Shown here in pieces: positions 12,008 to 23,368 of a stretch of DNA of 64,000 bases. How positions within the stretch are numbered: the stretch's first letter is position 1; each line of letters starts with the position of its first letter. Origin of the DNA: Monocercomonoides exilis (Eukaryota > Preaxostyla > Oxymonadida > Polymastigidae); contig LSRY02000047.1 of NCBI GenBank assembly GCA_001643675.2, forward strand, positions 248,001-312,000. The letters are read 5' to 3'. Under the pieces are notes generated by a model. That model had not been told where the DNA came from, made no database searches, and saw nothing but the letters and a program-made list of their open reading frames with translations. A program made the position numbers and the translations under genes.

Positions 12008-15000
12008 ATGAGATGGTTATTCTTTGTGCTGTATCTGGTGCAATCTTATTGCATCGCGCAGCAACACTCCCTTCAGTTGAATGAGCAGCTGAGCTCGCCT
12101 GGATTATTGGAGCAAATCAATCACCACAATTCACTCTATTCAAGTGGAAACTTTTGCAATAATGAGCGCAACTCATTTTTATTGCGTATCAAGAGTTCTG
12201 ATTGGAGCGAGATGAAAGCAAGCGTTAAATTGAGGAATGCATCACTGGAAGTGAGAAAAGGGGGTTTCACTCCAAAAGAACAAGAACATGTTGTGCATCT
12301 GGAAGGAAAGTCTTTGCTTGTGCTGAATGACTGCAAAATCACTTTTTGTGGACACTCACAGAAAAGCCTGATTTCCCATCTTGGTGGGAACATCCATTTG
12401 CGCAACATATCGTTTTGCTTCGCTGATTGTCACGCAATTTCAGTTCAACCAGTTGTCTGGTCGCAGAAGGATCATTCGTCGGCTGTGGGTGACGGGAATC
12501 TGATTGTTGAGAATTCTGCTTTTTCGTGTTTTGAACTGAAACAAGGGCCATTTTTGCACTCAGAAAGCATCTCTTCTGTTTTGCTCGCACAAACACTCTT
12601 CTTCAACATCTCCACTGCAGTAACAAACAGACAATCAAATATTTGCACAGAAAATGCCTTCACATCGACACTGAGCAACTGTGTATTTTGCAATGTGGAT
12701 GATGCGATCTATGGGGGAATTGTTGCTTCCATGAACAGCCAACAAGCACAGCTCTTCACAACCAACTGCTCATTTGTGCGATGTTTCCATTCTTCGAATG
12801 CCCGCAATGCATCGACTCATATTGACATTTCGAGTTCAATCTCTTTCATCTCAACTGATTTTGAGAATTGCTCAGGGGTGAAAGGAGGGGCTATAACAGC
12901 AGACGACCGCCCATCACTTGCTCTTTGTATTGTTGACTGCGCATTCAAGAAATGCACAGCATCATCCAGAGCTGGAGCAATATTCGTCAACAATGCTATG
13001 TGTGCGCACATCAAACAATCAAATTTCTCTGGAAATTCAGCTCCGACGAGAGGAACAACTGAGTTTTTGAATGTCTCGACCGGATTCTATATTGGAGATT
13101 GCCATTTTGAATTTGGGAAAACAACAAGTGGAAATCATGCGTTTATTGTAACAACATATATTGGGGCAACAAGCTGTGAATGTGTCTGCCCGAATGAGCC
13201 CTCCAGGCATTGTACAAGCTCTTCAAGCTCTTTTTCATCAGATATCACAAGATTTTCACCAAAGGAAAAAGGAACTGAGTATATCATTCCTCAAAAAAGA
13301 AATGAAGAAGAAGGTAGTCTGGTTGAAAGATGCTCTTTTCAATATGGCTTGGCAGCAGACGTTGGAGGAGCTGGTTCTATTCAGTGTTGCAATAGTCTTT
13401 TTTCAATGAGAGAATGTGACTTTCAGCACAACAGAGCAAAAGGAAGCTTCATCGGATGTTTAGAATTAATTATAAAAAAAGATTCTTTTATTTCGAGAAC
13501 ATGGTTAGCTTTTTGCTATTTTTACAACAATTCTGTTTCTGGAGGACTTGGAAATGATGTTTATTTAAATCACTTTTCAGAATACACTTTGACTTCGGAA
13601 TTGCTTTTCAATTGTTTCACAATAGAGAAATCTGCAAAGAGTGTGAGTAATTCGACACATGATTTTTCTGATTGGATTGGTGAGACTCTGATTGAAAGAT
13701 ATGTGAGCACATCTGGTTCAGACAATAAGAGCATGTGCGGGAAAAGTGAATCTGATGCATGCCTGACAATTGGGTATGCCACCAGTCAATTTGTGCACTG
13801 GATGGACTGCAGCATTCATCTTCTGAGAGGAAGGTTTGAACAAGAGGGAACAACGATTGAGGTGGGAGAGAAGAGGATTGGAATCAGGGGCAAAGGGAGA
13901 GCAGACACAACAATCAGCTCGCAACTTCTTGAGAATGGAAAAGAAGCGCTGTGGTTGGTGAGTGAGGGGCGACTGGCAATGGAAAGTCTGACTTTTGTGA
14001 GGGTGTGTGAAGAGGAGCGACATGAAATGCAGAGAATGGTTGTGTTGAAAACAGCAACTGGAGATGGGAGGATAGATTTGAATGATATGAGGATTGAAGG
14101 GGAAAAGGCAACAGAATCGCTGAGCTTCAGTGCTCCTCTTCTGGAGGCAAAAGGAGGAAAGATGAATCTGAACAACGTGGAATGCACATCAATGCGCTCT
14201 TCAGTTCCTCTTTTGTCTCTTTCAGAGGGAGTGTTGCTGGAGATGAATCTGTGCAACATCTTTGGCATCGAGTCAGTCGGTGACTGTCCGAGTGTTGTTG
14301 ATGGATTGGCGCCAAAGGGGATGATGTTGTGTTCTGAGTGTATTTTTGAAGGATGTTTGGGAAGAATGAGCAAAAAAGGCGGATGCATGAAAATCACTGT
14401 GGATGCTGACAAAGAAGCGATTCTGCTGAATGGCACTTCGTTTGATGGATGTGAAGCATCTACGGAGGTTGATGATGAAACAAAAAGTGGCAGAGGGGGT
14501 GGGATGTATTTGGATGCAACACTCGGATCAGAGATAAGAATGATGGAACTTCAGTTTTCTAGAAACAATGCTTCATGTGGGCGAGACATCTATTTTGTGT
14601 GTGAGGATCTTCGGGTGAGTGTCACTCAGCTGATGTTTCCGTTTTGGAGCTCGATTGAGAACAAAGAGAATTCGCTGTTTGGGAGCGATCACCAGGTGGC
14701 AAGGGGATGTGATGTTGATCTGTTTGTGTTTCTTTCAGGATTTTTGGAGAAAGAGGTGTATATTGGGCAGAGCGGAGAAGATGCAACATATTGTGGCCAT
14801 GTGCTGTATCCATGCAAAACACTGGACGAGGGCATGAAGCATTTGGGCTCTGTTGAGGGAGATGGAAGAATTCTTGTGAAGGAAAATGGAGTGTGTAGAA
14901 AGCAGTTGAATATCTCTGGTGTGTCTGTGAATGGGGTTGGGTCTTCGGAAACAGTTGGAATTGAGTTGCACGAATCACTGAGTGGGAGCGAAAAGGATGT

Positions 15001-18000
15001 TCTGGTGAGTGAGGCAGACGCAACATGGGAAAGCGTGGATTTGCTATTTCCGAGCTTGTTCATATCTCCAGAAGGAGTGGAGTCGCTGCTGAATTCACGA
15101 GATGGAGTGCTAAAGATGTGCTCCTTTTCATTTTTGAGCTTGACACCTCAACAGAAGGTTGGGTTTTGCCTGGTCAAGGCAGATGGTGGCAGAGTTGAAA
15201 TGATGAGTGTGAAAGTGATTGGGAAGCAGGGAGTTCTCTCATTTGCAAGTTCTCCGTTTGCCTGTTCGTCGAGTGTTGGGGAATGGAAGATGACGAAATG
15301 CCTTGTGGGAAACGTGAAGGTTGAAGGAGGTAGCATGCTGAGCATCGCTTATTCATCTCCGCAAAGTGAATGCAAGATATCGATGCAGAATTGCACGATC
15401 GCTTCTGTTGAAAACACGAATGGCGAAGCGTGTGTGCTGAACACAATGTTGAATGTCCAGACAACAATGATTGTTGAGCTTGATGCTGTGGCGTTTGAGG
15501 GATGCAAATCAGCAAAGTCAGAAAGGGGAGGAGCATTGGGAATGAGCATGGGGTGTGGCAGCAGTCTGAGTGTGGTGAATGATTCACAGTTTGGAGGGTG
15601 TGAATGCAGTTCAGAGAGTGGGAAAGGAGGGGGAGTGTTTGTTGAATGCAAAAGCGATGGTGAGGAGTATTTCTTTTCATCAGTTGTATTTGGAGAAACA
15701 AACAAAGCGAAACAGGGGAAGAATGTGTTTGTGATGAGCGACAAGCTGAATTCGAGTGTGAGCATGCTGCACTTTGGAGAATGGGTCTGCACTTGGAAGG
15801 AGGAACAAAATGCGTTTGTGGGAAGTGATGAGCATTTTGGTGAGGGTGTGGATTTGGGTCTGTTTTTATTTGAGCATTTTGCACCAGAGATATGGGTATC
15901 TTCAGAAAATGGATATGATGCGATTGGTTGTGGAGATAACAGAGTGATGTGTGGGACAGTTGGGTTTGGGCTGGAACGTCTGTCAAGCAGTGAAAGTGAA
16001 GGAAGCCAGAAAACGCTCAATCTGATGAATGAGAACTGGATGAAGGAAGAAATGGAGCTTGACGATCGCCAGATTGAATCGGGATTGGAAAATGAGAAGA
16101 CCACTCTTGTTGTGGGACGTGAGGTGAGTGGGAGCAGAGAAGATGCTGTGCTTGTGAGCGGAAAAGGGAGGTTGAGGATGCTGAGCATATCGCTTGGAAG
16201 CACTCTTTCAGAGAGGAAAAGTGTGCTATTTGCCGTTAATCAGCAGAAAAGCGAACTGTGTGTTGAGAGATGTGATTTTGCAAAGCAGGGTGGAGCATCA
16301 GGGATGAATTTTAATCTGATTCGGCAGAGCTCGGGCAAAGTTGAAATAATCAGATGTGCGATTGATGAGTTGACGATGGGAGCTTCAGCTTTTGTTGTTG
16401 GTGGTGGTTCGTCATATTTTGGAATGAACAGGACAAAAGTGATGAAAGTGGAGTTTGAGGAAGGATGTGCATTGGAGATTGAAGATGGAGGCAAACAGAA
16501 TGGAGCAGAGGAGCTTGGAGTTGCAATCGAAGGGTGCATTTTCTCTTCTATTCAGCAGACAGGAGTGGAAGAAAAGAGAAAGCCCAGCATTGTTGACTCA
16601 CATGTGTTGAAGAGCGGGTATTCTTTCGTTGTGCTGAACAGCTCGTTTGAAGGATGCAGTTCTGCAGAAGAGAGAGAAGGAGGAGTGCTGCATTGCGAAT
16701 ATGAAAGAGAGATGAAGTTTGAGATCAAAGACTCGAATGGAACATCGTGCAGTGCGGTGAAAGGAAAAGGAGGGTTTTTGTTCTTGGACTGCCATGGGGA
16801 GGGAGAGCTTGGGTTTTTGCTGAACAACACGCTGTTCAGGAACAACATGGCTGTGAAGGGGAGAGATGTGTTTGTTGTTTGCTATTTGATAAGTGCACAG
16901 ATCAACGAGCGACAGTTTGTGTTCCGGATGGATGAAGGGGTGTTCAACAGGACAGATGCTCTGTATGGGAGAGACTCGACGCTGGGGGAGGAGGACGAGG
17001 ATATCAACCTGATTGGATATGTATTGTTTTACCGTTCGGATACTGTTTATGTGTCATCCGCAAAGTTTGATGAAACAAGGATGTGTGGGTCTGCGTCTGC
17101 CCCGTGCCGAACAGTGGATGTTGGGAATGAGCATGTTCAGGGGGATTATGACAGGAGGATACTGATTGAGGGATGTGTGCCGATTGAAGGGTGGATGCGA
17201 GCAGAGAATGTTGTGCTTCAGAGAAAAGGGAAAGGAGAAGGGATGGTTGTTCTGATGAAAGGGGCAGAAGACGAAGCAGAAAGTGTGATCAGCTGCAGCG
17301 GAGATGTGATGCTTCAAGGGTTGAGTGTTGTATTTTCTGAGCAGTCGCTGATTGGCAAGCAGTCGAGTGTTCTGTTGTGTGAAGAAAATGGAGAACTGTC
17401 GGTTGCCTCGTGTTCATTCGGGCGAATGAAAGTGAGTGAAGAGGGAAGTGACAACAGGTTGAGCATTCCATTTTCGGTTGTGAAATGTGTTGGTGGAAGT
17501 GTTTTGATGAATTCTGTGGTTATTGAAGGATTGACATTTGAGAAGTCTGTTCTTGTGTTTTCAGAGGGATCTGCTTTGAGAATGCAGGGTTTGAACTGCT
17601 TTGATGCTGTGCTTTGCGAGAGTTTTCTTGCATCAAGAGAATGCAAGATGACCCTTGATGGTATCAATATTTCAGGGATCATTGCTGGAGCATCGATTTT
17701 TGAGATGCAAGGTGTGAATGGGGAGATGTCGATTGAAAAAATGGTGATGAAAAATGTTGAGCTGAGGAATGGAAGCATTGTTGATATTCAAGAAGCAAAA
17801 CCCGAAAGAGAGCAAGAAGAGGAGAACGATGAGCCAGTCGCCATGATGAGTGTTTCTGAATATGCTAACATCACATCGAGTCACTCAGAATCGGCAGTCA
17901 TTATGTGCAATGGATTCAGAGGAGCAATGAGACTTGCAAACTGCACTGTGAAGGAGAACAGAATGAAGAAAGACAAAGGGGATGAGCTTTGTGTGTCCTT

Positions 18001-20119
18001 CTGCAAAATGGTTGATTTGGACTCATGCATTTTCGAGGGAGAAAAGGAAATGGCAGAGGAAGAAGAAATCGAAGAGACCAGAAAGAGAGATGAACTGTGC
18101 AAGTGGAATGGATCACTTGTCGATGTGATTGGCAGCGCGATTTGTGTGAAATACTCAGAGGTGGCGAATTCTGGGAAAGGAGGGATGTCCATATGGGGTG
18201 GGATTGTTTCCATTGAAAAAAGTGAGTTTTGGAACAACAATCCGGAGGTGCCAGGGTATGGGTCAGCTCGGAGGAATGTGCTATGTGCAGGAGCAGGGGA
18301 GTTGAATGTGATGAGTCTGAAAGGAGGGGATGGAGCGTTGCCGAATGCATCGCTGTGGATTCTGAACGATGGTTGTGCCGTTAAAGGGGTGGTGGTGGGC
18401 AGAGAATCGCTGTTTTTCATTCCAGTTTTGGAGGATGTGAAGGTTGAGTGCACAGAAAAGAAATGCGAGGTTGTGTTTTTTGGGCGTGAACTTATGCCTT
18501 GTAATTTGTCGTTCCAGGTTGTGTATGTGGCAGGAGACTCGAAACAAATTGATAAGCATGTGTTTTTGGAGGATGGATATATTTCAGAATGTGAGGTGCG
18601 AGGCACAGTAGAAGACTCAAAAATGACAACATCATCTGAGGAGACAGAAGTGTCAGTGTGCATTCTTTTTGGAAATGAAGGATCTCCATCAACTACCGAA
18701 TCATTTGTTGTGAATAACAGAAGTGAAAAAATAGAGAAAGGGGATGAAAGAATTGTTGAAGGAGGAAAAGAAGAGAAATCATCTTGGGCTTCATTTATTG
18801 CGATAATATTTGTTGTTTTGTTTTTGATTGTTCTCATTGGATTTGTTTTGTTTGTTATTCGATGGAAGAAGGTCAAGAATGAGAACAAAGATCTGAGAGA
18901 GATTGTGAATGATAACATCAAAAAGGATCCAAAGGCGTTTGAGATGGTGACGATGGAGATGTCTCCAGAGGAGCAATGGAGGAGAGCAGAGAGGGAGGCT
19001 GAGAAGAAGAATGAAGAGAGGATCAAGAAGAGGGTGTATGACACAAATATGGAACATTCAGAGTCATCAGAGCATCTTCTATCTGAGAGTGACTCCACTG
19101 AATACATTCTGGGAAGAGACTCAGATAAGATCCCAGAATGGATGCTGGAGAAAGTTGACGAAAAAGAAGATGAGGAAACAAGAAAGAGAACTCCATCGCC
19201 TTCCATTTCATCCACTTCAACAACAGACACTTCAGACACAGAATCCACTTTTGTTCGTAGGGAGGATCTGTGTCCAACCACTTCATCGATGTCGAATCTG
19301 GTGGATGCGATGGCGTGCTCGTCTCCTCATGAGAAGCTGATTGTGGATCTGAGGGATTCTTTGTTTATGTTGTTGCATGGAAGGAACGAGAAGAAGGAGA
19401 TGGCGATTGGGGCTCTGCAAGAGAGGGAGCAGACAGCTGCTCAGGTTCTGTTCTGGGTGGCAAATCTCGCTCTTCACTCATTTGATGAAATGGAAAATGA
19501 ATTATCTTCTCTTGCCAATCTGAGTCCGCACATTGTGCTGTTCTCCGAACACATGGTTATTTGCATTGCTATGCATTCTAATTGCTTCTTCGATTCTGAT
19601 TCGGATTCTTCGTCGATATCTTCATCAACTGTTGTGACATCAGCAAGTGATGATGACGAGGAGGACTCTCTGCCCTCATCAGCGTTTGAGGATGAGAATG
19701 ATTTCAAAAAAGAGTGCTTGAGGTGGAAGGCTCCAGAGTTGCTGATCAACAAGAAGTTGGGAGCGTCAAAGGAATCGGTTGCATTCTCGATCGGAATGAT
19801 GCTTTGGGAGTGCTTGACATTGAATATTCCCTTTGGGGAGTATGAAGCAGAAATAGCTGGAGACAAGATTGTGAAAGGAGAAAGACCAAGTTTGGAGGGA
19901 ATTCAAAGCTCAAAGCATTTGCAAGCAGTTATTTCGTGCACTTCAGGGAATTCTGAAGACAGACCCACATTGGCTGATCTGAAGCGTCACTTTATCCAGT
20001 GCTTCCCAGCAGATGTAGTGCTGATCACAGTTTCAGATGCCATTATCGATGAAGAAGGTTCTGATGATGAACAAGTTCCAAGCAACAACAACGAAAGCTG
20101 TGGGCAATCGGAATCTTGA
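12008..20119 (+). CDS. Receptor-like pseudokinase with four-module beta-helix ectodomain, 2703 aa
   Basis: This is a single-exon gene. The start is the ATG at 12008, which opens a signal peptide (MRWLFFVLYLVQSYCIAQQ). The ectodomain (about 20-2255) has the short-strand, Cys- and Gly-rich style of pectin-lyase-like right-handed beta-helices. Four module starts share a Y/WVS...CG...C.T pattern near residues 564, 916, 1295 and 1679. One membrane helix lies at about 2259-2285 (SWASFIAIIFVVLFLIVLIG), followed by a basic stop-transfer. The cytoplasmic part is Glu/Ser-rich and then has a kinase C-lobe: APE at 2575-2577, VAFSIG where kinases have D-x-F/W-S-x-G, and a closing RPT at 2652. I see no Gly-rich loop, VAIK lysine, HRD or DFG, so it should be catalytically dead. 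A surface sensor or adhesin signalling through a pseudokinase is inferred. The ligand is unknown. Confidence 0.85.
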   Translation: MRWLFFVLYLVQSYCIAQQHSLQLNEQLSSPGLLEQINHHNSLYSSGNFCNNERNSFLLRIKSSDWSEMKASVKLRNASLEVRKGGFTPKEQEHVVHLEGKSLLVLNDCKITFCGHSQKSLISHLGGNIHLRNISFCFADCHAISVQPVVWSQKDHSSAVGDGNLIVENSAFSCFELKQGPFLHSESISSVLLAQTLFFNISTAVTNRQSNICTENAFTSTLSNCVFCNVDDAIYGGIVASMNSQQAQLFTTNCSFVRCFHSSNARNASTHIDISSSISFISTDFENCSGVKGGAITADDRPSLALCIVDCAFKKCTASSRAGAIFVNNAMCAHIKQSNFSGNSAPTRGTTEFLNVSTGFYIGDCHFEFGKTTSGNHAFIVTTYIGATSCECVCPNEPSRHCTSSSSSFSSDITRFSPKEKGTEYIIPQKRNEEEGSLVERCSFQYGLAADVGGAGSIQCCNSLFSMRECDFQHNRAKGSFIGCLELIIKKDSFISRTWLAFCYFYNNSVSGGLGNDVYLNHFSEYTLTSELLFNCFTIEKSAKSVSNSTHDFSDWIGETLIERYVSTSGSDNKSMCGKSESDACLTIGYATSQFVHWMDCSIHLLRGRFEQEGTTIEVGEKRIGIRGKGRADTTISSQLLENGKEALWLVSEGRLAMESLTFVRVCEEERHEMQRMVVLKTATGDGRIDLNDMRIEGEKATESLSFSAPLLEAKGGKMNLNNVECTSMRSSVPLLSLSEGVLLEMNLCNIFGIESVGDCPSVVDGLAPKGMMLCSECIFEGCLGRMSKKGGCMKITVDADKEAILLNGTSFDGCEASTEVDDETKSGRGGGMYLDATLGSEIRMMELQFSRNNASCGRDIYFVCEDLRVSVTQLMFPFWSSIENKENSLFGSDHQVARGCDVDLFVFLSGFLEKEVYIGQSGEDATYCGHVLYPCKTLDEGMKHLGSVEGDGRILVKENGVCRKQLNISGVSVNGVGSSETVGIELHESLSGSEKDVLVSEADATWESVDLLFPSLFISPEGVESLLNSRDGVLKMCSFSFLSLTPQQKVGFCLVKADGGRVEMMSVKVIGKQGVLSFASSPFACSSSVGEWKMTKCLVGNVKVEGGSMLSIAYSSPQSECKISMQNCTIASVENTNGEACVLNTMLNVQTTMIVELDAVAFEGCKSAKSERGGALGMSMGCGSSLSVVNDSQFGGCECSSESGKGGGVFVECKSDGEEYFFSSVVFGETNKAKQGKNVFVMSDKLNSSVSMLHFGEWVCTWKEEQNAFVGSDEHFGEGVDLGLFLFEHFAPEIWVSSENGYDAIGCGDNRVMCGTVGFGLERLSSSESEGSQKTLNLMNENWMKEEMELDDRQIESGLENEKTTLVVGREVSGSREDAVLVSGKGRLRMLSISLGSTLSERKSVLFAVNQQKSELCVERCDFAKQGGASGMNFNLIRQSSGKVEIIRCAIDELTMGASAFVVGGGSSYFGMNRTKVMKVEFEEGCALEIEDGGKQNGAEELGVAIEGCIFSSIQQTGVEEKRKPSIVDSHVLKSGYSFVVLNSSFEGCSSAEEREGGVLHCEYEREMKFEIKDSNGTSCSAVKGKGGFLFLDCHGEGELGFLLNNTLFRNNMAVKGRDVFVVCYLISAQINERQFVFRMDEGVFNRTDALYGRDSTLGEEDEDINLIGYVLFYRSDTVYVSSAKFDETRMCGSASAPCRTVDVGNEHVQGDYDRRILIEGCVPIEGWMRAENVVLQRKGKGEGMVVLMKGAEDEAESVISCSGDVMLQGLSVVFSEQSLIGKQSSVLLCEENGELSVASCSFGRMKVSEEGSDNRLSIPFSVVKCVGGSVLMNSVVIEGLTFEKSVLVFSEGSALRMQGLNCFDAVLCESFLASRECKMTLDGINISGIIAGASIFEMQGVNGEMSIEKMVMKNVELRNGSIVDIQEAKPEREQEEENDEPVAMMSVSEYANITSSHSESAVIMCNGFRGAMRLANCTVKENRMKKDKGDELCVSFCKMVDLDSCIFEGEKEMAEEEEIEETRKRDELCKWNGSLVDVIGSAICVKYSEVANSGKGGMSIWGGIVSIEKSEFWNNNPEVPGYGSARRNVLCAGAGELNVMSLKGGDGALPNASLWILNDGCAVKGVVVGRESLFFIPVLEDVKVECTEKKCEVVFFGRELMPCNLSFQVVYVAGDSKQIDKHVFLEDGYISECEVRGTVEDSKMTTSSEETEVSVCILFGNEGSPSTTESFVVNNRSEKIEKGDERIVEGGKEEKSSWASFIAIIFVVLFLIVLIGFVLFVIRWKKVKNENKDLREIVNDNIKKDPKAFEMVTMEMSPEEQWRRAEREAEKKNEERIKKRVYDTNMEHSESSEHLLSESDSTEYILGRDSDKIPEWMLEKVDEKEDEETRKRTPSPSISSTSTTDTSDTESTFVRREDLCPTTSSMSNLVDAMACSSPHEKLIVDLRDSLFMLLHGRNEKKEMAIGALQEREQTAAQVLFWVANLALHSFDEMENELSSLANLSPHIVLFSEHMVICIAMHSNCFFDSDSDSSSISSSTVVTSASDDDEEDSLPSSAFEDENDFKKECLRWKAPELLINKKLGASKESVAFSIGMMLWECLTLNIPFGEYEAEIAGDKIVKGERPSLEGIQSSKHLQAVISCTSGNSEDRPTLADLKRHFIQCFPADVVLITVSDAIIDEEGSDDEQVPSNNNESCGQSES

Positions 20120-21090
20120 AATATGCAGATTTCACTCTTGCACATTTTATGAATGAAACAATATTTTCAAATTGACAAAAAGACACAAGAGTGCATTTGC
20201 TTCGAAGATGAAACATGAGATTTAAAAGAACTGCCATTACCTAAAGTTGCTTTGGGTTTTTGAAATAAAAGGTTTTTCAATAGAGAATAACAAGAATCAC
20301 CAGGAATCGTATCATTATTATTGCCAAAAGTTTAGTCATCACTCAATCATTCTCACAATATCATTGAAATTTTTGAATGTGTTACCCGTTTTGCAAGCTC
20401 AGTGAAAAAGGAATTTGTTTGTATTTTGTCCAGGAAACATCAAATGTCAACAGCCTTTGCTTGGATTTGTGTTCAAAATGCAAATACTCAAAAGTTCTAT
20501 TGGTTTGAGAGTGGGTTCCAAAAATGATTGTCTTTATTTCTCAAGGGAGTCATGATTAAATTTGACATTTCTTGCTCATTCACTTCACATTTAATTCCAT
20601 TTCAACAAAACAATAAATAAAGTTCTCAATATTTTCAAAGGTCTACAAAAAAACGCTTTTTCTTTCTTTCAATAGTCCAGATTCTTGAGTGAAAATTGAA
20701 TTTGTCAAAAAGAAAAAGGTTGCTGCCAAAAATAAAATAGAAAATGGACTTTAATGACTAGATAGTTTATCAATATGCATATTTGCAAGTGCATAATATC
20801 TCAACTCCCAAAGAAGATTGACACAAAACAATATGCAGTTGCATTGTCTGCTGTTGTGTGCCAAACACTGCTTTGGTTCTGAAACATCAGCGCACAAGCA
20901 AGCTGAAAGAAATCAGCGTGCTTTTGCAAGCAGGTGCAAATAAATGATAAATGTAATTGCAAAAGAAAACAGAAAAAAATGGGAAAAAAAAACAAATAAA
21001 AGGAAAAAAATGAAAAATGAAAAGTTAAGATAAGATAAGATAAGATAAGAAGTAGAAGATGAAGATGAAGAAGAAATTGCTAATATTCAG
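20120..21090. other. Intergenic between convergent genes
   Basis: This region lies between the stop codons of the receptor gene (plus) and the cytosolic pseudokinase (minus). It is AT-rich, with a short GATAA-type tandem near 21027-21048. No open frame beyond short chance ones was supported. Confidence 0.5.
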
Positions 21091-23368
21091 TTATAAGAAC
21101 TTCTCAAATAGCCATGAATATTCTTTGAAAAAAGAAAGACAAGGATGATTACGAAGAAATTCGGGATCACTAGAAATACTACTACCATTACGAAGAAGAA
21201 AGGTAATTCCACGAACAAGAACATTGCGATAAGGAATAAGGAAGGGAAAAGCACCAAGAAGAAAGGAAAAAGAACATTCAAGAATTTTTGGATGGAGAAG
21301 AAGAAAATTAAAAGCAAGAAGAAGGCCACGTCGACTTAGAAGTCGACGAAGAAGAGAAACAATAGAAGAAATAGCGAAAGAAGAGGAGGAAGAATTTGAA
21401 GGCTTTGAGGAAGAAGATGGTTTTAAGGAAGAAGAGGGCTTTGAGGAAGAAGACGATGATGAAGGAGAAAACCAATCATAAACCTCAGAAAGATAAGCAG
21501 GAAGAGGGGTGGAAGAAGAATTGGAATCTGAATCGGAATAGGATGAAACGCAGCGTTGAGAAGAAGATGAAGACTGACAAGAAGGACGGCAAATACAGGA
21601 AGATGATGACGATGATGATGAATGGGAAGAAGATGAATTAGAAGATGAAGAAGAACAACGATGAGAAGTAGAATTGGAGAATTGAGTGGAATGTGTAGGT
21701 TGAGAGGCAGAAATGGCAGAGAGAAGGGAATTTGAAGAGTCCTTCCGATGGACAAGTGGAGGAATTGATTGGCTGTGAATGGAATGAGAATGAGAATGAG
21801 AGTTAGAAAAGAATGAATCGCGGGAAGAGGTCTGAGAAAATGCGTGAGAAGAAGGAGACGGAGGAGAAGACGGATAAGAAGGGCAGCAAGCATATGAAGA
21901 AGAAGAGGGACAAGAAGATAAGGAAGAGGAAGAAGAATCACAAAAGGAGTCTGAATCTGAATAATCATAGTGTTGAGTTGAAGAATAAGAAGAAGAGTTA
22001 TGAGAAGGGCAGCAAGCAGAAGAAGAAGATGATGATGATGAACGTAACATTGTTGGCACAGGACGTTCCGAGGTCGATGACGAAATTGAAGCTGATTTTC
22101 CATTTTGTGAAGAAATTCTCTCTGTAATCTTTTCATGGTGCTTGTTCATCTCTCTCATCAGATGTTCAGTGCATTCTTCTCTTTGTACCCTTTGTGAGTA
22201 ATCTCTATGTTTCTGATATTCTCCCTTTGAGTCTTTGAAGCTGTTTTCAATACTACGATGAGTCTGCTTGTATATTTCCCGTTCCGTCTCAAATCGTCTT
22301 GGAAGCTTCGACTCTACACTTGGATGAGTAAGCACACTGGCCAAGTCAACTTTGCTGTCTGGGTTGTGGATAAGCAAAATTAATATGAGTGACGCAATCC
22401 CTTTGTCAATTGAATCACCTAAGTACATCTCAACGAATCTCCTTGCGCCAAGCCATGACAACTCTTCCAAATCATCTTGTGACAAAGGATGGAGCGTGCA
22501 CAATTCAAAGAGCACCATTCCAAGTTGCCTGAGATCGGTCGCTGAGTCTGAAAACGCTTGAGCTGCTGATGACGATGAACTCGAAGACGAAGCAGATGCC
22601 CGTCCCAATGCCGATGATGGCTTCTTGATTCGAAATAAGCCTGATTGATTAAAATCAAAAACGTTTTACCACTCAGATTTGTGAAAAATAGAAAAAAAAA
22701 CTTTTTCACATGCCTAGTTTTACGTGTCCATCAGGTGTCAGACGAATGTTGTTCGAATGAATGTTACCATGCTTCAAACCCATCTTGACATATTCAAAAA
22801 GCCCCAGCAAAAGTTCTGTTATGATGGTCCACAATTCCTTCAACAAATGAAAAAATTAAAAATTGATTTTTTTTGATAATATTATTTTATAAACTGCAAA
22901 TATAACATTGTCAATAAATGCAATGTGCAAACCTCATTAGAATAGTATTTCCAGTGTTTTTTTCTCTTCTCAATATCATCTTTCAGTAAAGTTCCTTCAC
23001 AGTACTCAAAAATAATGCGCAATTCGTTATCATCATTGAAATTTGCTTTCACAATGTTTTCAGTATATGGACTTTTGATTGTTTTCGCTTTTGAAAGCTT
23101 TAAGTTTATAAGTTCATATGCATAATAAAAGCTGTCTTCAAAATGATAACGCTTCAAAATGTTCTTTTCTCCATTTCCTTTCGATGCCCTGTACACTCTG
23201 CACTCTTCAGATGAATTCATTAACTCAATGCGTACATCTTTTCAATATTCAACACATAAATAAAATTCACGGTTGAGCCAAATTTAGCAACATTGCAAAA
23301 ACAAAAAACTGCAAACATTCATCCATAACACTTTGCATAATTTTCTCTTCAGCTTTCGATTTCGCCAT
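21091..23368 (-). CDS. Cytosolic pseudokinase with poly-Ser tail, 676 aa, four exons
   Basis: Exons are 23368-23317, 23237-22933, 22837-22714 and 22640-21091, with frame closure at 677 codons including the stop. The N-terminal half is a protein-kinase fold. ECRVYRAS lies at the Gly-loop/beta-2 position, NILK gives the beta-3 lysine (K46), and E59 is in the C-helix. HGNIHSNN (142-149) sits where active kinases have HRDLKPxN, and GLF (161-163) replaces DFG. Both catalytic aspartates are therefore lost while the ATP-lysine pair remains, so a scaffold or allosteric role is likely. The C-lobe continues with DLRQLGMVLFELCTLHPLS. From about residue 330 the chain is dominated by Ser runs with Cys and Pro, ending in a Leu- and Phe-rich segment. 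The third intron (22713-22641) starts GC rather than GT. A CTTTACAG just upstream of the ATG leaves open a further 5' exon. Confidence 0.78.

Noticed and set aside
13816-19281. Long minus-strand frames (up to 466 codons) opposite the receptor pseudokinase
   Set aside because: They are antisense shadows of one continuous 2703-codon gene with a signal peptide, membrane helix and kinase lobe.
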